The notes beneath the pieces are model-generated. The model did not search any database, had not been told where the DNA came from, and saw only the letters and a program-made list of their open reading frames with translations. A stretch of 64,000 nt of DNA, from the NCBI GenBank assembly GCA_003956705.1, contig QZCP01000213.1:78835-142834 (forward strand). Direction: 5' to 3'. Below are positions 1 to 13,634 of the stretch, in pieces. Every line of letters starts with the position of its first letter. Position 1 is the stretch's first letter. This DNA comes from Brevipalpus yothersi (lineage: Eukaryota; Arthropoda; Arachnida; Trombidiformes; Tenuipalpidae). The position numbers were made by a program, and so were the translations under genes.

Positions 1-546
1 GAAACGAAAGAATTCAAGTGGACAAGAAGAAAGTGGACCAGAATTCGAAACTATTCCAATTGGGATAGCAAATAGTCTAGTAAAGAAGTAGTGGAAGAAG
101 AAAATGATAAAAGAAAATAGTGGGGAATAGCAAAATTTTTCTCCACACATCTTTCCAGCCTCCAGCTATTTTTCTCAATCTAAATCGAACCAAGGGACTC
201 GATCCTCTAATGGAGTCACACACAAGCCTCTTGCTTGACAAACTATATGTATGTGTAAAGAGAGGGAAAAAAAGTTCACCAACTTATATCCATCGATAGG
301 TCTTCATTATTTGTCTGTTTGCTCAATTTTTTCTCGTATAAAAGTTTTCATCTTATTCTTATTCTTATTCTTTCTTTTTTTGACTGACCCTTACACACAA
401 GTCCAATAGAGCATTCAAAAAATTTTCCCTCCATGTGTGAGCATAAATATATTTATACACACATGAACATTCAGACTGATCCAAATAGAGGCAATATCAC
501 CACATGATACATGTGAATAGAGAGCAAAAGTTTTACTCATCTTTTT

Positions 547-589
<43 letters not shown>

Positions 590-2668
590 TCTCTCTCTTC
601 TCCTTTCTCTTATATTCTTATATTCTTCTTCCTATACTAAGGAACTTCCATTCAGCTCTTCTTTGCTTTTGGTCTTCTTCTTTATTTGCCTTCATAAAAA
701 GATTGCTCGACAAATTCATTCGAATCATGGCTATACACAAGTGAACACACACAGATTCATGACAATCGAAATTCGAAGCCATCATTCATGCCCCCATGAT
801 TGTTGTTCTCATGATGCATCGAAATTTATTACCCTATCGGACCACTTGCAGACTCTATATATATAAATATATATATCTGTACCATCGTTAGTGTGTCCCT
901 TGTCAACTTTTTCTGGCCATACATTTTGATCCATTTGAAAGGCTTTGGAAAATCCAAAAGGAGGATGCTACTGTTGATTAAATTGCTTTCTACTCAATTG
1001 AATCTAAACGATGAACGTTTCCACTATTACTTTCCGATTGCAAACTATATTCACTTGACCATTGAGTCTATTCACTTCATCATTCATAACCAAAACCGTT
1101 TCATAATTGATTATGAGTGAGCAGTAGTTAATAGTAGTAGTAGAGATAGTAGTCGTGGCAGTGGTAATAGTAGTAGGATGTGTAGAGGCTTTCGGTGTCC
1201 ATGCCAGTGTCACTCATTTCCTATTCACATTATATTAGATTCACTCATTTCTATGCACACACACTTGGATGGCTATTCTGGAAACCTCAATGAATCTACT
1301 CTAATCTCACTGGATGCACCATCCAAATCATTTCTCTCTCTTCTCAGGTTCCACACTATCAGCTAATATCACCCACGATGTGTGTCTGTGTGTCTGTGTG
1401 AGTATTTCTGGGTAGGAGAAGATATCAGCATTTCCATTGACAACTTGTTGCATAATTAATTTGCTCTTCTCTCTCTCTCTTTCTCTCTCTATCTTCATTT
1501 GACCATCACTTGAATCGCCCTCAGCTTTGGATCCTCCTCTTGCTACTTGTTCTCACAAATTAGCATTGGCTAATAGATTTTCTTTTCATCAATGCATGAA
1601 TGAATGAATTACAAATCAATTGTTGACAATCCAAGGTTATTATTATCACACATACACCGAATCGTGCCTTGATTGGAGAGAGGAAAAAGAACATGAGATG
1701 AAAAAGAATTATCTTATTTTGGTCTGAATGAATGTTGCTCACATCTCATACAGCCATGATCATCACCTTCATGGTGTCGATTCAGGGAAGATTATTTTTT
1801 TTCACTTCTATCATGAGACTATTTGGTTTATTCATCCAATTGAAATTTTCTCTAGACTTTTCCATCTCCTCTTCCTGGAAGTCAAATTTAGATAGATGTT
1901 GGTAGCATTTTCTCTCTCTCTCTCTCGCATCTTGTCAAATGTATTCTTAATTGAGTTTCGCAATTCAAGAAAACTATTCCCATGGAACTTTAGTATTTTC
2001 GACGATTTTTCTCAGTCATTCTACACCCTTTTCGTCTCCCGCTTGGCTAGCTATGGTAAAGTAAATACACTTGCTCTTATTTTGCATAGACTATTGTGAA
2101 AAAATGCTCCTTTTTTTTGTATCGTACACTTTTTAGTACACACACATACATTCTCACAACTTTTCTGTCGATTTTGTTTCATCTTCTTTTTCTTACACTT
2201 AATCGTCAACGGTATAGCTTTTTTTTCTCCTACTTTCCTAAGACTCATTTATTAGCTGTGATTAGTGTGTTGGGAAATTTTCTCTCTTTTTTTCCTTTGA
2301 CAAGAAAAACGTTCTAGTTGAGACAAAAAAAACTCGAAAGATCGAAGGGTGGAAAAAAGTTCTATGTGAAATACTTGGATCGTATTTCGAGCAACCATTG
2401 AAGTATTTTTCTTCTTTTTATAAAGCTTTTGTATCGAAAGGAAGGAGTAGTGTTGATTAAAGATTGATATAAATCAAATGCTTCTGGTAATTTATCTTCT
2501 TCTTGTAATTCGAGTGGTTCTATCAAGACAATGAGGCGATTCTTAATGACAGAATATTATTTATCCCATTTAAATGTTGAATCGATCCACAGAAGAAGAC
2601 TTTTCAAACCTCTTCGATCAATCAGTCTCTTTTTCTTTTCATACTCTTAATCCTCCAGAATACATCTA

Positions 2669-2724
<56 letters not shown>

Positions 2725-3261
2725 TCTCTTCCTCTCCTCCTATTATTCATAAGCCACAGAATGGCAATTTAGCATTTTGATCATTTTGCAAGCTGGTTTG
2801 CCTCGAAATACATATAAATTTTCGATACTCTGAATGGCTGACTATTAAATTTTCAAATTGAATTTGACATTCTACAGACTTTACTGCTTCAGAGCATGCA
2901 TGTGAGATTTTCTCTCTCTCTCTCTCTTTCTTTCTCTTTCTCTGTATGCCTAGTATTACCAATTATCTGAGCATGCATTTGATGCATCAATAAAGTAGTA
3001 GTAGAAAGAATACAATCAAGAAATTGAATCAAACAAATGTGGGCAAAACTCTTGATCGATTTTCATCACTAATCACTGGCTTCATTAACTTCATCACCGT
3101 TCATCAGTGAAGATTCATTTGAATGAATGCAACGTACACACATAAGCAATCATTTGTCAGCCTTTTGAACTGTATATACTGGCAGACTTTGATAATAGCC
3201 TAGTAAGATAGGGTCACACAAATTAGCATATCTCCGGCTTTTGTAAGATTCTCTTCCGTTT

Positions 3262-3334
<73 letters not shown>

Positions 3335-3404
3335 ATATTGCAATCTATTAATTCACNNNNNNNNNNNNNNNNNNNNNNNNNNNNNNNNNNNNNNNNNNNN
3401 NNNN

Positions 3405-3488
<84 letters not shown>

Positions 3489-6188
3489 ATATTGCAATCT
3501 ATTAATTCACTTGCCTTTATTTTCTATCTTTTTCTCACTTACACTGTTTCCCGGGCCCAACTCATACATACATTCATTCAACCGATAGCTTACTCTAATA
3601 GTGTTGCCATCCATTCATCTTTTTGGATGATAAATTAGGGTTCAAATGAATCACTTTGGCACCCTCTTTTCATAGCTTTTCATGTTAGGTCCTCCAACCT
3701 CTGTTCATCCATTAGCATGACTCAAGATCCACTTGTGTATGTATGTGCCTGTATGTATGCCTATGTGTACTTCTGGAATGCTGCAAAATGCAATTCCTCG
3801 ATTTAGACACTGATTTGGCTCTTTGTATGGTGTATCACGAATAGGTGATTACGGTGAGCGAGAGAGAAGGAATTCGAATTTCTCGATAGAATACAGTGGC
3901 CTACTCACCATGGCTGTATATATTTGGAATGATTTTGTTGTTGTCATTCAAATAGTTTCACTCAGGATGTTGTCAGAACGATAATAATAAAAATTCGATA
4001 GAATGTGGAAAGACAGCTCTTGAATAGGCAAGAGAATGCTGTTATTTTTGCAATATCTTGTACATACACATGCTTGATGTTGTCGAAAATTGGGAAAATC
4101 GCGTGTTTGAAATTCTCTGAGCACCAGATTGTCATCACTATTATTGATTCAATTGAAATTGGAATTGAATTTGAGATCTTATCATCGAATTCTTTTTCTT
4201 TCTCTCTCAAACCTAACGAATGAGGATGCATTCATCCAAGTAATGGGTTAACGGTGAAGATAGATCAGAGTGTACATATCAAAATTCCAGTGAATCATGT
4301 AAGATATAATTCCAAGTGTTGGAAAATTTTCTCTCCCCATACCTAATAATATCATGGACAAGTTTACTCTCTCTCTCTTCCTTCTCTCTTTCACCTTCAC
4401 TCTATTTTATCTGTGCATGTATATATAATCATCCATTGTTATTCAGATGAGCACGATAAAAGGAACATATTTCACGGTTGGATGCAAGAATATATGTGGA
4501 AAGAAAAAGAATCGAGTTGAAGAATGGAGAGAAGAGAAAAAAAGTAGAGCTTTTCATTATTTTTCACACAATTTTGTGAGTGAAAGAATAAAAAAGAAAA
4601 AGATGTGCAAGCAGAATTGATGGATAAAGAAGAATTCTTTCCATTCTTTAATGAATGGTAATTGATACTTTGAGTTTCTTTTCAATTGAGTTTATCTTGA
4701 ATTTGACCGAGAAGAGAAAAATAAATAATTCCAAATCGATTCTTATTCTGTACCATGATCATGATAATCGTTGACTGATGATCTGGTGTACTTGAGAAAA
4801 TGTGGAGCAGCGGTAAGAAAAAATCTTTCAACCATTTTAAAGGCCGGAAGAAAGGTAATCATAATGATCAGAATCAAGTTAAAAAGGAAGAGAAACAAAT
4901 AATAATAATAATAATAATAATGATGCGACGAAAAAACAATGAACAGATATATGACCATGGATTTCATGTACTTGAAATGAATCATTCCATGAAAACAATC
5001 ACTGCTTACTAACACCATCACATTTTGATTTGATTTTTTGGCTCATCGATTTTCAACATTAATTCACTAATTTTTGTCTCCTGGTAATTGCAAAGATTTA
5101 TATACAAGATTTGAATTTTCGAAACGGAAATAATATTTTCTCTCAAAAATATGAATATGAATAAATTCCAACTTCATGAGAGTCTGCTGTTGAGTGTAAA
5201 AAATAAAAAATCTAAAATTGAACCAGATCAATCCCTATTTCTTTTGGAAATAAAATTCTCATAAATTTTGTGTTAGATAATATTGGTGTGATTGTACAAT
5301 GTATTTCAGTTTCCATGGGACACATTTTTATTTCTCTTCCTTCACATCTGAAACACTCTAAACCATTCTCTAAGATTATCGAAGAGTGAATCCTTGCTTA
5401 AAATTGGGAAAATAAGAGTATAGCAGAGAGAGGTAGAAAAAATTCCTTTCCTCTGATCCATGTGAAGGATGCTCATCTGAGCATTCGTTTTTGGAGCAAA
5501 AGTTTCTGATCCAATCGATTTGATACTGTTCACCGCATGGTATTTGAAATAGGACACAAAGAATCATCATCACATGAATTCACTTTCATTTCAACAACAG
5601 TAACCCTATAATTTTTGTGTCTTTCTATCTCTCTCTCTTTTTCCAGATTTTTGTGAACATTTTCATGAATTTTATGCCTCCTTCTTTGTCTCTCTCTCTC
5701 CAGTATTCCATCATCATGATAAAATGAACAGCCATCATATTCATCTTCCTTCCTCCTCTTATCGACTATCACCATCATAATCATCGCCATCATTTCAAGT
5801 GATCTCCATCTTTCTCTCTTCTCATGTACATCCAAATGATGAATTTTTCTCTCCTCATTGGACGTGACAAAGTGGCCAAGTTTGGTGGATAACAAAATGC
5901 TTCCATCAAAATACATTTTTCACTTAAGTAGATTCAAAATAAGTGGAAAATTTTGCGATTCAATTCCATTTCATGTATCCACTTATGATTTGAACACATT
6001 TTGGTCCAATATTTTATTGTGAAAAATATAAATTTTTTTTTCTTCACCCAAAAAATTTTATTTGTGCCTTTCACACCCAAATTAACCCGAAAATTTTACA
6101 CACAAACACATAGCAATACATTGCAAATGATTTGGATGATAATTTAATTCCTCTTTTCATCGAGCAAAACAGTAAGCATCACTCGTTT
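1..6188. other. Upstream region with no gene recognised
   Basis: This is AT-rich non-coding sequence with (CT)n at 551-582, 2673-2720, 3263-3332 and 3405-3487, a TAGTAG run near 1124-1175 and (AAT)n near 4898-4920. Short open frames here are mostly translations of CT repeats. I see no exon of a known family. Confidence 0.65.
3263..3510. repeat. (CT)n microsatellite with an assembly gap and duplicated flank
   Basis: Two (CT)n arrays surround 48 N at 3357-3404. The unique sequence after each array, from CTTTATATTGCAATC to ATTCAC, is identical (3331-3356 and 3485-3510). The left copy ends exactly at the gap. Confidence 0.95.
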
Positions 6189-6337
6189 AAAATCCTAGGA
6201 TAAAGAGAGGATGCTTTTTGAGGAGTCGACTAATATACTCACGTACAATGTTGGTAATGAGTTGTTATGGTCGCCATGTTTAAATCAGCAAGTGTTCAAT
6301 TACATTGATTATCATATAGACAAAGTGTCAATCGGAC
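6189..6337 (+). promoter_or_regulatory. Conserved 5' flank of transferase copy 1 (promoter/5' UTR candidate)
   Basis: Three short blocks recur in the same order and nearly the same spacing upstream of copy 2: AAAATCC followed by GATAAAG..GGATGCT (6189 here, 31140 there), GTCGCCATGTTT (6270 here, 31217 there), and GGACATGG at the start codon. Distances to the ATG are 149 and 146 nt for the first block and 67 and 68 nt for the second. This shows shared ancestry and suggests 5' UTR or core-promoter sequence. I see no convincing TATA box. Confidence 0.5.
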
Positions 6338-6953
6338 ATGGTTATAAGAGGTCATTTAGTGCCCATTCCAGTGCCACCGGTTCGAGCTATATCACGACGT
6401 TCTTTGAAACACTTTCTTCGATTATTGCCTTCCGTGCTTGGATTATTGTTCATTTTATCACTAATATTCATCACACTAATGAATGTGGCCATCATTAATG
6501 CCAATAGACAATTTAATGTTGTCCAACGTTCAACATCACCAATACTGTCCACCAATCAGATTGTCCATCAACAACAACAACAGCAACAATATCATCAGGA
6601 TAGTTTACAATCGATGGGCATCGATGGCGGCTCACTACGTCGCATGAATCAACTTCAATCATTAGTAGCACCGATTGTATCACAATTTTCGCCATCATCA
6701 TCTTCATCTTCATCATCTGATTCATCATCAACACAACCACCACCACCATCATCACGATCATCACCACCATCATCGCCACCATTGCCATCGATGATCCGAA
6801 TGAATGTTTCCAATGACTCTTTGACAAGTACTGGTAATTCAAATGGTTCCCTAGAAGGAATAGATTTTGCTGAATATCAACTTATTCCGTCAGATAAAAA
6901 GCATGATATTATGGATCCTAAGGATGAATGTCCATTGATTCCATCATCATTAG
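6338..6953 (+). CDS. Copy 1 exon 1: cytoplasmic tail, membrane anchor and stem
   Basis: The exon encodes residues 1-205 plus one base. The ATG at 6338 is chosen because the paralogue has an ATG at the matching place, in the same GGACATGGTT context (31286). After the hydrophobic segment the stem is rich in Gln (about 78-84), Ser (about 118-131) and Pro (about 134-149), encoded by CAA, TCA and CCA triplet runs. Sequons at Asn156 (NVS) and Asn169 (NGS) could be N-glycosylated in the Golgi lumen. The donor is GTAGGT at 6954, phase 1. Confidence 0.9.
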
Positions 6954-7675
6954 GTAGGTTTTATTCTCATATATTTTTCGATATTTTTTCTATCCCCAAA
7001 ATTTGAATGAGTTTCCAATATCAATGATTCGAGGTCTGTAACCACTTGACACATGATTGAGCCATCAAACATCAATGATCGGCGATGTCTATACAATATA
7101 ATGTTAGTTGATAACAGTAAGAATGGCTTTCGAGACTAGCATGATTTGGTTTCCTTTGAGCAAATAGTTGTGCTTGAGATGTTTAATTTGCGTTTTCTCA
7201 TGACATGTATCGAAAATGGGAAAAATCGAAAGAATAGAAATCAAACACAGAGAGAAAATTCTGTGATTCCATTTCATGGTCAACAAATAGAGATTTTGGT
7301 GGACCAGATTCATTTGAATACTTAAGCCAAGCTAAAAGGTGGAGATAATCGGCTTGAGTATGTTGATGTTTGAGCTTAAACCGTAAAGATTGTTTTCCTT
7401 GGTTCATGCTTATCTTAACATTCACATTCTCAACATTGTAATTAGCTTCGTCTAATCGATCGAAAAAGACACAGTCGTTCATTAGAATTGCTACATTGTT
7501 TTGCCACAGCCTCAGGCACCTAGGATATAGCCTCTCTTCATCTTAAGATCAAACCAACTTTCCCATAAAGTGTATTGTTGAGCTTGCCAACATCCTCATC
7601 TCATGAAGATGAATGCTCACTTGTGATGGAGAAATAAAGAAAGAGAAAGAGAAGAAAACAAAGAAAGAAAGAGAG

Positions 7676-7706
<31 letters not shown>

Positions 7707-7942
7707 TCATTTTGTTGAATTTTACGTAGAAATGGATCTACTTAAGAGTCTCAAAATTGGTCTCAAATTTTGTAGACCCAAAGTGATTGAGTCAATATTT
7801 TCCAATTCAAATTGATTTTTTTTTTCATCTCAATTTTTTATACCTCTACTATTCTAAATCGATTGAGAATTCGAAATATGATGCCACTACAGATGATGAG
7901 ATTCACATGTAGCATGTTGAAGTATGTATACACATACACATA

Positions 7943-7978
<36 letters not shown>

Positions 7979-10900
7979 AACAATCTTGAATACACATTCT
8001 TTTGGCTTTGGGTTAACCATAAAGTTGAGTAGGACGATGTCATCATGACAGTGGTTATCGTTTACGTAGATTGAAATTTACCAGATGAACGCAGCATGAT
8101 AAAAGTAGATGATTGATGGTTTGTACTCGTTCCTCTTCTCATCTCTCTGGTATCCCGCTGAATTCTTCTTACTTAGCCCTCACAGTTGCTCCTATGGTGT
8201 GTCTGTGTATATATATCTATGCCTACATGGTACATACATACAAGCAAACTATCCAATGCCCAAATTCCATTAGAATGATGGAAAACGCTAAGTATTTCGT
8301 TGATGAAATTGGAGTATCTATAGTAGCACTATTTTCTTACTGATTCCTTCTCATCCTCATCCTCATCCTAACTCTTCATCTTATTTCTATTCTCTAGCTT
8401 CAATCTTCTTCAAGTTGATACACTTTCTTCATCCGTTACTTGATAAACATTCATTAGAGCTTCCTTAATCTTTATCATCTTTTTACCGCTAGCTTTTCTT
8501 TCAGACTTTCTTTCTCTTTCTCTTTTCTTTCACAACTTGATCCTTTTGCTATACAAGATTTCCAAGTTTCATTTCCTAATGAACATTTCCATTTTCATTT
8601 GTATGTATGTGCCTCATCTAGCTCCAATTGAAAGTTACTAGCCAAATCATTCACCATGATTCTTTCCCTGGTGGATGCTATTATTGTTGCTGCTTCCCAA
8701 ATTGCTTGTATATACTTTTCCATGAAAACAGTATTCACACATATCCAACAATCGGATTGAAGAGTGAATCAATTCAACTTATCCAATAGTAACAGATAAT
8801 GAACACTCTAATCTTTTTCGAATTTGCCCACACAAGCACACACACACATGCACACATTCCTGTATGTATTCCATGGATTCCTTCCATGGAGAAAGTACAT
8901 GTATATATAAGTATCAAAAGCAGCAAGTTCAAAAAGTAACTACTCATGAACATGGTAAATACTGTCAAAGTCTAATCTACATTCTGTCTAACTTTCTTAT
9001 CACAAGCATTTTGGGTTGAAATTTGCTTGACATTTCATGCATGTTACTTTATTTTGAAATTTTTTGGTAAACATTGACTTTTAACGTTCCTTTATCTTTC
9101 TCTTCCTATTTCTTCTTACCTCGTTTACCATGTTGTTTTCTATCCTGTCAGTAGGATTTGAATTTGATGTCACCTTAACTCAGTCCCAATACAACCACCT
9201 TATATCTATCAGTTATATAAAGAGATTCAAAGTGTCTCGTGAATTTTGTTGTTGTTTAAAGAGATTAGAATGTTGGCTGATGCTAGTAGTTGAAATTTTC
9301 TCCCTCTTTTCTGGTGACACTTGACCCCAGAAAAACATCTAAATGATAATGTCTTGATGAAAAAGACAGAGAAATGGAAAGAGAGAGAGAGAGAGAATAA
9401 AAATTTTCATTCTATTTATAGTGATAATGTTGAAATGAATCAAATTACCGAGGCTTTCTATCTGATGGATCTAGCTAACTCATATTTCTGTCCCTAACGG
9501 TATTACCAGTTCCCATGTGTATTTTTTATTTTTTCGATTTTCAGTCTACATGATGGTTGGAAAAAAATATTGTTTCTTTTTTCTCTCCATTTATCCATTC
9601 TTAGCACAGTTTAGCTGTCATACTACTTACACTTTCACTGGATGAGAGATCAAATTTACCAACTTATCGCTCATCTTTCCGCCAGAAATACTAGACAAGA
9701 TTCTTCCCATTTTGCTCATCTTTCACCTGTCATTTGACTTATCATAAGACCAAGAAATTTTCTTTACTCCCAAATACTTTGGAAAAATACAACTTCCAGG
9801 GAACATCTCAAATGACTCTGTGAGAATGTCAAAATCGTTCATTTGGAATGAGAGTTCTTAAGATAAGCTTCACAGTGTACAAAGAAAAATTTTACAGACC
9901 AGAAAACTCGGATCATGAGTTTGATTAGTTATCTGAGAGGTTCACTGTGCAATTCAAAGTTTTTTTTCGCATCATAACTCACCAATTATTCATCTTTTTC
10001 ATTGCATTATAGTTGGTCGAATTCCGGTGGACACCGATTTGACTTCAGACGATGAAAGTTTGGAAGAATATCAATTGAAAGCCAATGGATTGATGCCTGG
10101 CGGAGCCTGGGAACCCAATCAATGTCGTGCTAGACACAAAGTGGCCATCATCATACCTTATCGAGATAGAAAGGATCATCTTCATGCTCTTTTACATCAT
10201 CTTCATCCTATCCTCCAGCGTCAACAAATTAGCTACAGAATATATGTTGTTGAACAGGTAAGCTTTACACAGGCCTCAAGCTTTCCCAGAGTGACTTTAC
10301 ATAGAGAATGGAAAAACATTCTCATTCCACACAATCCTCATGTTTATCCATGAAAATGTCCCTTCCTTTTTTCCACTCAAATATGTCACCAAAATAGCTG
10401 AATTTTTTTCTTTCTCTTTCTTTTCCTCTCTCTTTCTCTGTTTCCGGAACTTCAGTGAATTCAGCTCTAACATGAGAAGAAAAAAATTGACATAGAAATC
10501 GATAGATTCTCTCTCTCTCTTTCAAGTGTACACTTACACTGAAGGCTCAAATTGTCAAAGCGAGTTCTTATTTCATTTTATAACCTTGTTCTTTCTTCTT
10601 CCACTGCCTTACATGTATATAGATCTTATAGTTTTCGCTAGGAAAAATATATATATACGAGCCCAAAGTTCAGTCAAGATTATTTTGTCGACTATATCAT
10701 TTGTTATTGTTGATTCGGTCACTCTATAATTTATCTACCTGATATTTTTCTCTCTCTTTCTCTCCATAATATTATGCTTAGAAGAACATTTGAATCACAT
10801 GCTGAGTGTGAAATATGTCCATATGCACAAGCTCTTATGATCTGTTTTGGTGGCCAAAAGCGGAGTTTTTCGTCATAAAATTCTGCTTACACCATGAATT

Positions 10901-11203
10901 CTTATTTTCTTTCTTTCTTTCTTTCTTTCTTTCTCTCTCTTTTCTCAACATCTCCTCACGGCTCATGTAAGTTTGGTACCATTTGAGTAAGCAAAATTGC
11001 TACACTCTAATGATATGTAATTCAAAGGAATGATAGTGAGCTGAATGTGGCTATAGTGATGATTGAATCAAGTGTAGTATCAACAAGCGAGTGAAACAGT
11101 TTTTCGAAGCTCAAGTGAACTAAGTAAAGGAAATGAGAGAGAGAGAGAGAGAGGTTCAAAGAACGCAATGAACAGTAACTAAATGAAGAAAGTTGATATA
11201 CTC

Positions 11204-11241
<38 letters not shown>

Positions 11242-13001
11242 TAACCAAGTGAGACATCATCTTTGATGACTTTCCGTCTTACAGATGAGAATCGTTGTTG
11301 TTCTTAGATAGTTTCTCATTTCCTATTGACTTTTCGAGGCTTGTGGCTGTACATTAGTACATGACCATTGAGTAGCGAAGAAGTGTTTATTATTCTCGGG
11401 AAAGAATAAAAATATCACGAGAAAATGTCTACTTTTTCGGATATTGATTCTTCTTCTCTGTTTTTTTACTTCGGGAATTTTGTGATACGATCACAATTTC
11501 TGCCAATGTTTCATCATGAATGTTGAAATATCTCATTAAGGTAGGGTTTCATAACAGCCAGTAAGATTGGAAGGGAAACATTGGCAAATTCACTCTTCTG
11601 ATCGAAAAGAGTTGATCGATTCTAGTAGTAGTAGAATATCCAATTAGAATTCCAAGAAATCAGTGCTCATAATACCTATTGAACCAGATTTTATTCCTTT
11701 CTCTCTGCCATCATTCTGACTTGTATACAAAATAACGCAATAATTGACAAACTGCATGAGTTTCTCAACATCAATTGACTTGATCAAATTTTTTTTCCAC
11801 TAATTTTGAACGTTAATTCATGAGATGCTAACTAATTTTTTTCCTCCCAATCATTTCAATGAGCATCTTTTTCTGAATGACTTTCTCTTTCACCACTTTG
11901 ATTGCTCACACAATGTCACAATAAATCAACCAAATAGCAAAAGCAAACTAGCGTATGATGTTAATAATGGAGCTACAATCTTCTGAATGAATACTGTAAT
12001 TTCGTTTACTTTACTGGCTTGGGTAAAACTTTCCATTGATTCATTTATTTTCCCGGAAAAATAGGATATGAGAGGAGAAAAGTGCTCTTCATCTCATCTA
12101 CAATTGCTACTTTATTCTTTCAATACTTTTTTCATCCCCTGTGAATATCTGGTAGAGAGGAAGAGAGAGGAAGAGTTTTGTTCTTGGTCCCCATATTTTT
12201 ATATTGAAATATACATGTATATGACTCTGTCTCTTTCTTTTTCAACAATTTCTTTGTATAATGAAAAAAATTTTCTCCTATAACTTTTATCTTTATTAAT
12301 TGAACCATGGCTGTTTACTCTCAAAGTTCCATCAGGAAGTGTATCAGATAATCAAGTTTTCTCCACAAAATAGATGCTCACAGGAATATTCTCAGAAAAT
12401 GGAGGAATTTTCTCTCTCCCTCTCTTCCGAACAGCTCTATGGAGTAAACGTTCCATCTCTAGATATCAATATATATGGATAGATAAATATCCACTCTTCA
12501 AGTGAGTGTATGTTGATTCAATTTAGGTTTCATCGGAAAGCAAATGTTTACCATGGTCCAATATCTTTTCAATTTTGTGGATGAAATTTTTATCCGGACA
12601 TTCATGTGAACCAGATCATATGCTCGACGTGTTTCACGTTCATCTCTTGACTGGAATTTGAATCATTGAAAATACAGTTATACAGAAAATGAAGGTGTTT
12701 CCAATCAAAACAGATTTTGCCCACACTTATTTAGCTCCACTTTTGTCAACTAGCTTGCTAACCTGCTAACTTGCTCAGTATACTCATGTTATAATGCCCA
12801 GCTGATTGATTGATTCTCAGGTTCTTATTAATCTTTTGGCCATGATTTATTCCATATTTTCTCTCTTACTTTTCCTAACGGTATCAATAACATGATATCT
12901 GATTCCATTTTGACCTATTCATTGACTTTTTGAGGAAGAAGGAGAATATACTAGTTATCTTTATGAAGCGTATTACTCCATTCGTTTTCACTCTCACTTT
13001 C

Positions 13002-13056
<55 letters not shown>

Positions 13057-13559
13057 ATGTCCAAAGTTCTCAGTGATTTGCTCAGAGAACCTTGAATGTG
13101 TGATTGCTTGTTCTATCGGTTAGAAAGATTTGTTAAGCATTGAGCGTTTCTTCCATCTCTATTGGACCTTTGATTTGCGATTCTCTATTCCAAACGAACT
13201 TTTACTTGATTGATTTTCTGTATCTTTCACTTGACTCACCAGCGTCTTATTAGATCATGACTTGGGAAGCTGGACAAGTCGAGCTTATTTCCTTTATTTC
13301 TCGACTGCAATGCTTCACTTCATACCCTCTAAAATTGAATTATTCTTCTCTCGAGCCAGCTTTCTTTAACCATTGTTCTGACCTCTATTCCAGACTAACT
13401 TTTATTCATCTGATATCGGAAAGAATATAAATATCTTGCCTTCTTTCCTCTCTCTCTCTCTTTGTGATTGTGAGTTTGATTCTTATTTGAATATCGATTT
13501 TCTTTCAACTCAAAACGTAGGCAGCTCTATCATTCCTCTCTACTTTCTGATGGACATTG

Positions 13560-13634
<75 letters not shown>

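Noticed and set aside
504..866. Open frames made of Leu-Ser or Arg-Glu repeats, here and at every CT/GA array.
   Set aside because: CT and GA arrays have no stop codon in any frame, so they create open frames automatically.
6211..6498. An open frame starting upstream of the transferase copy-1 start codon.
   Set aside because: It overlaps exon 1 in another frame, has no counterpart upstream of copy 2, and the ATG at 6338 is conserved between the copies.
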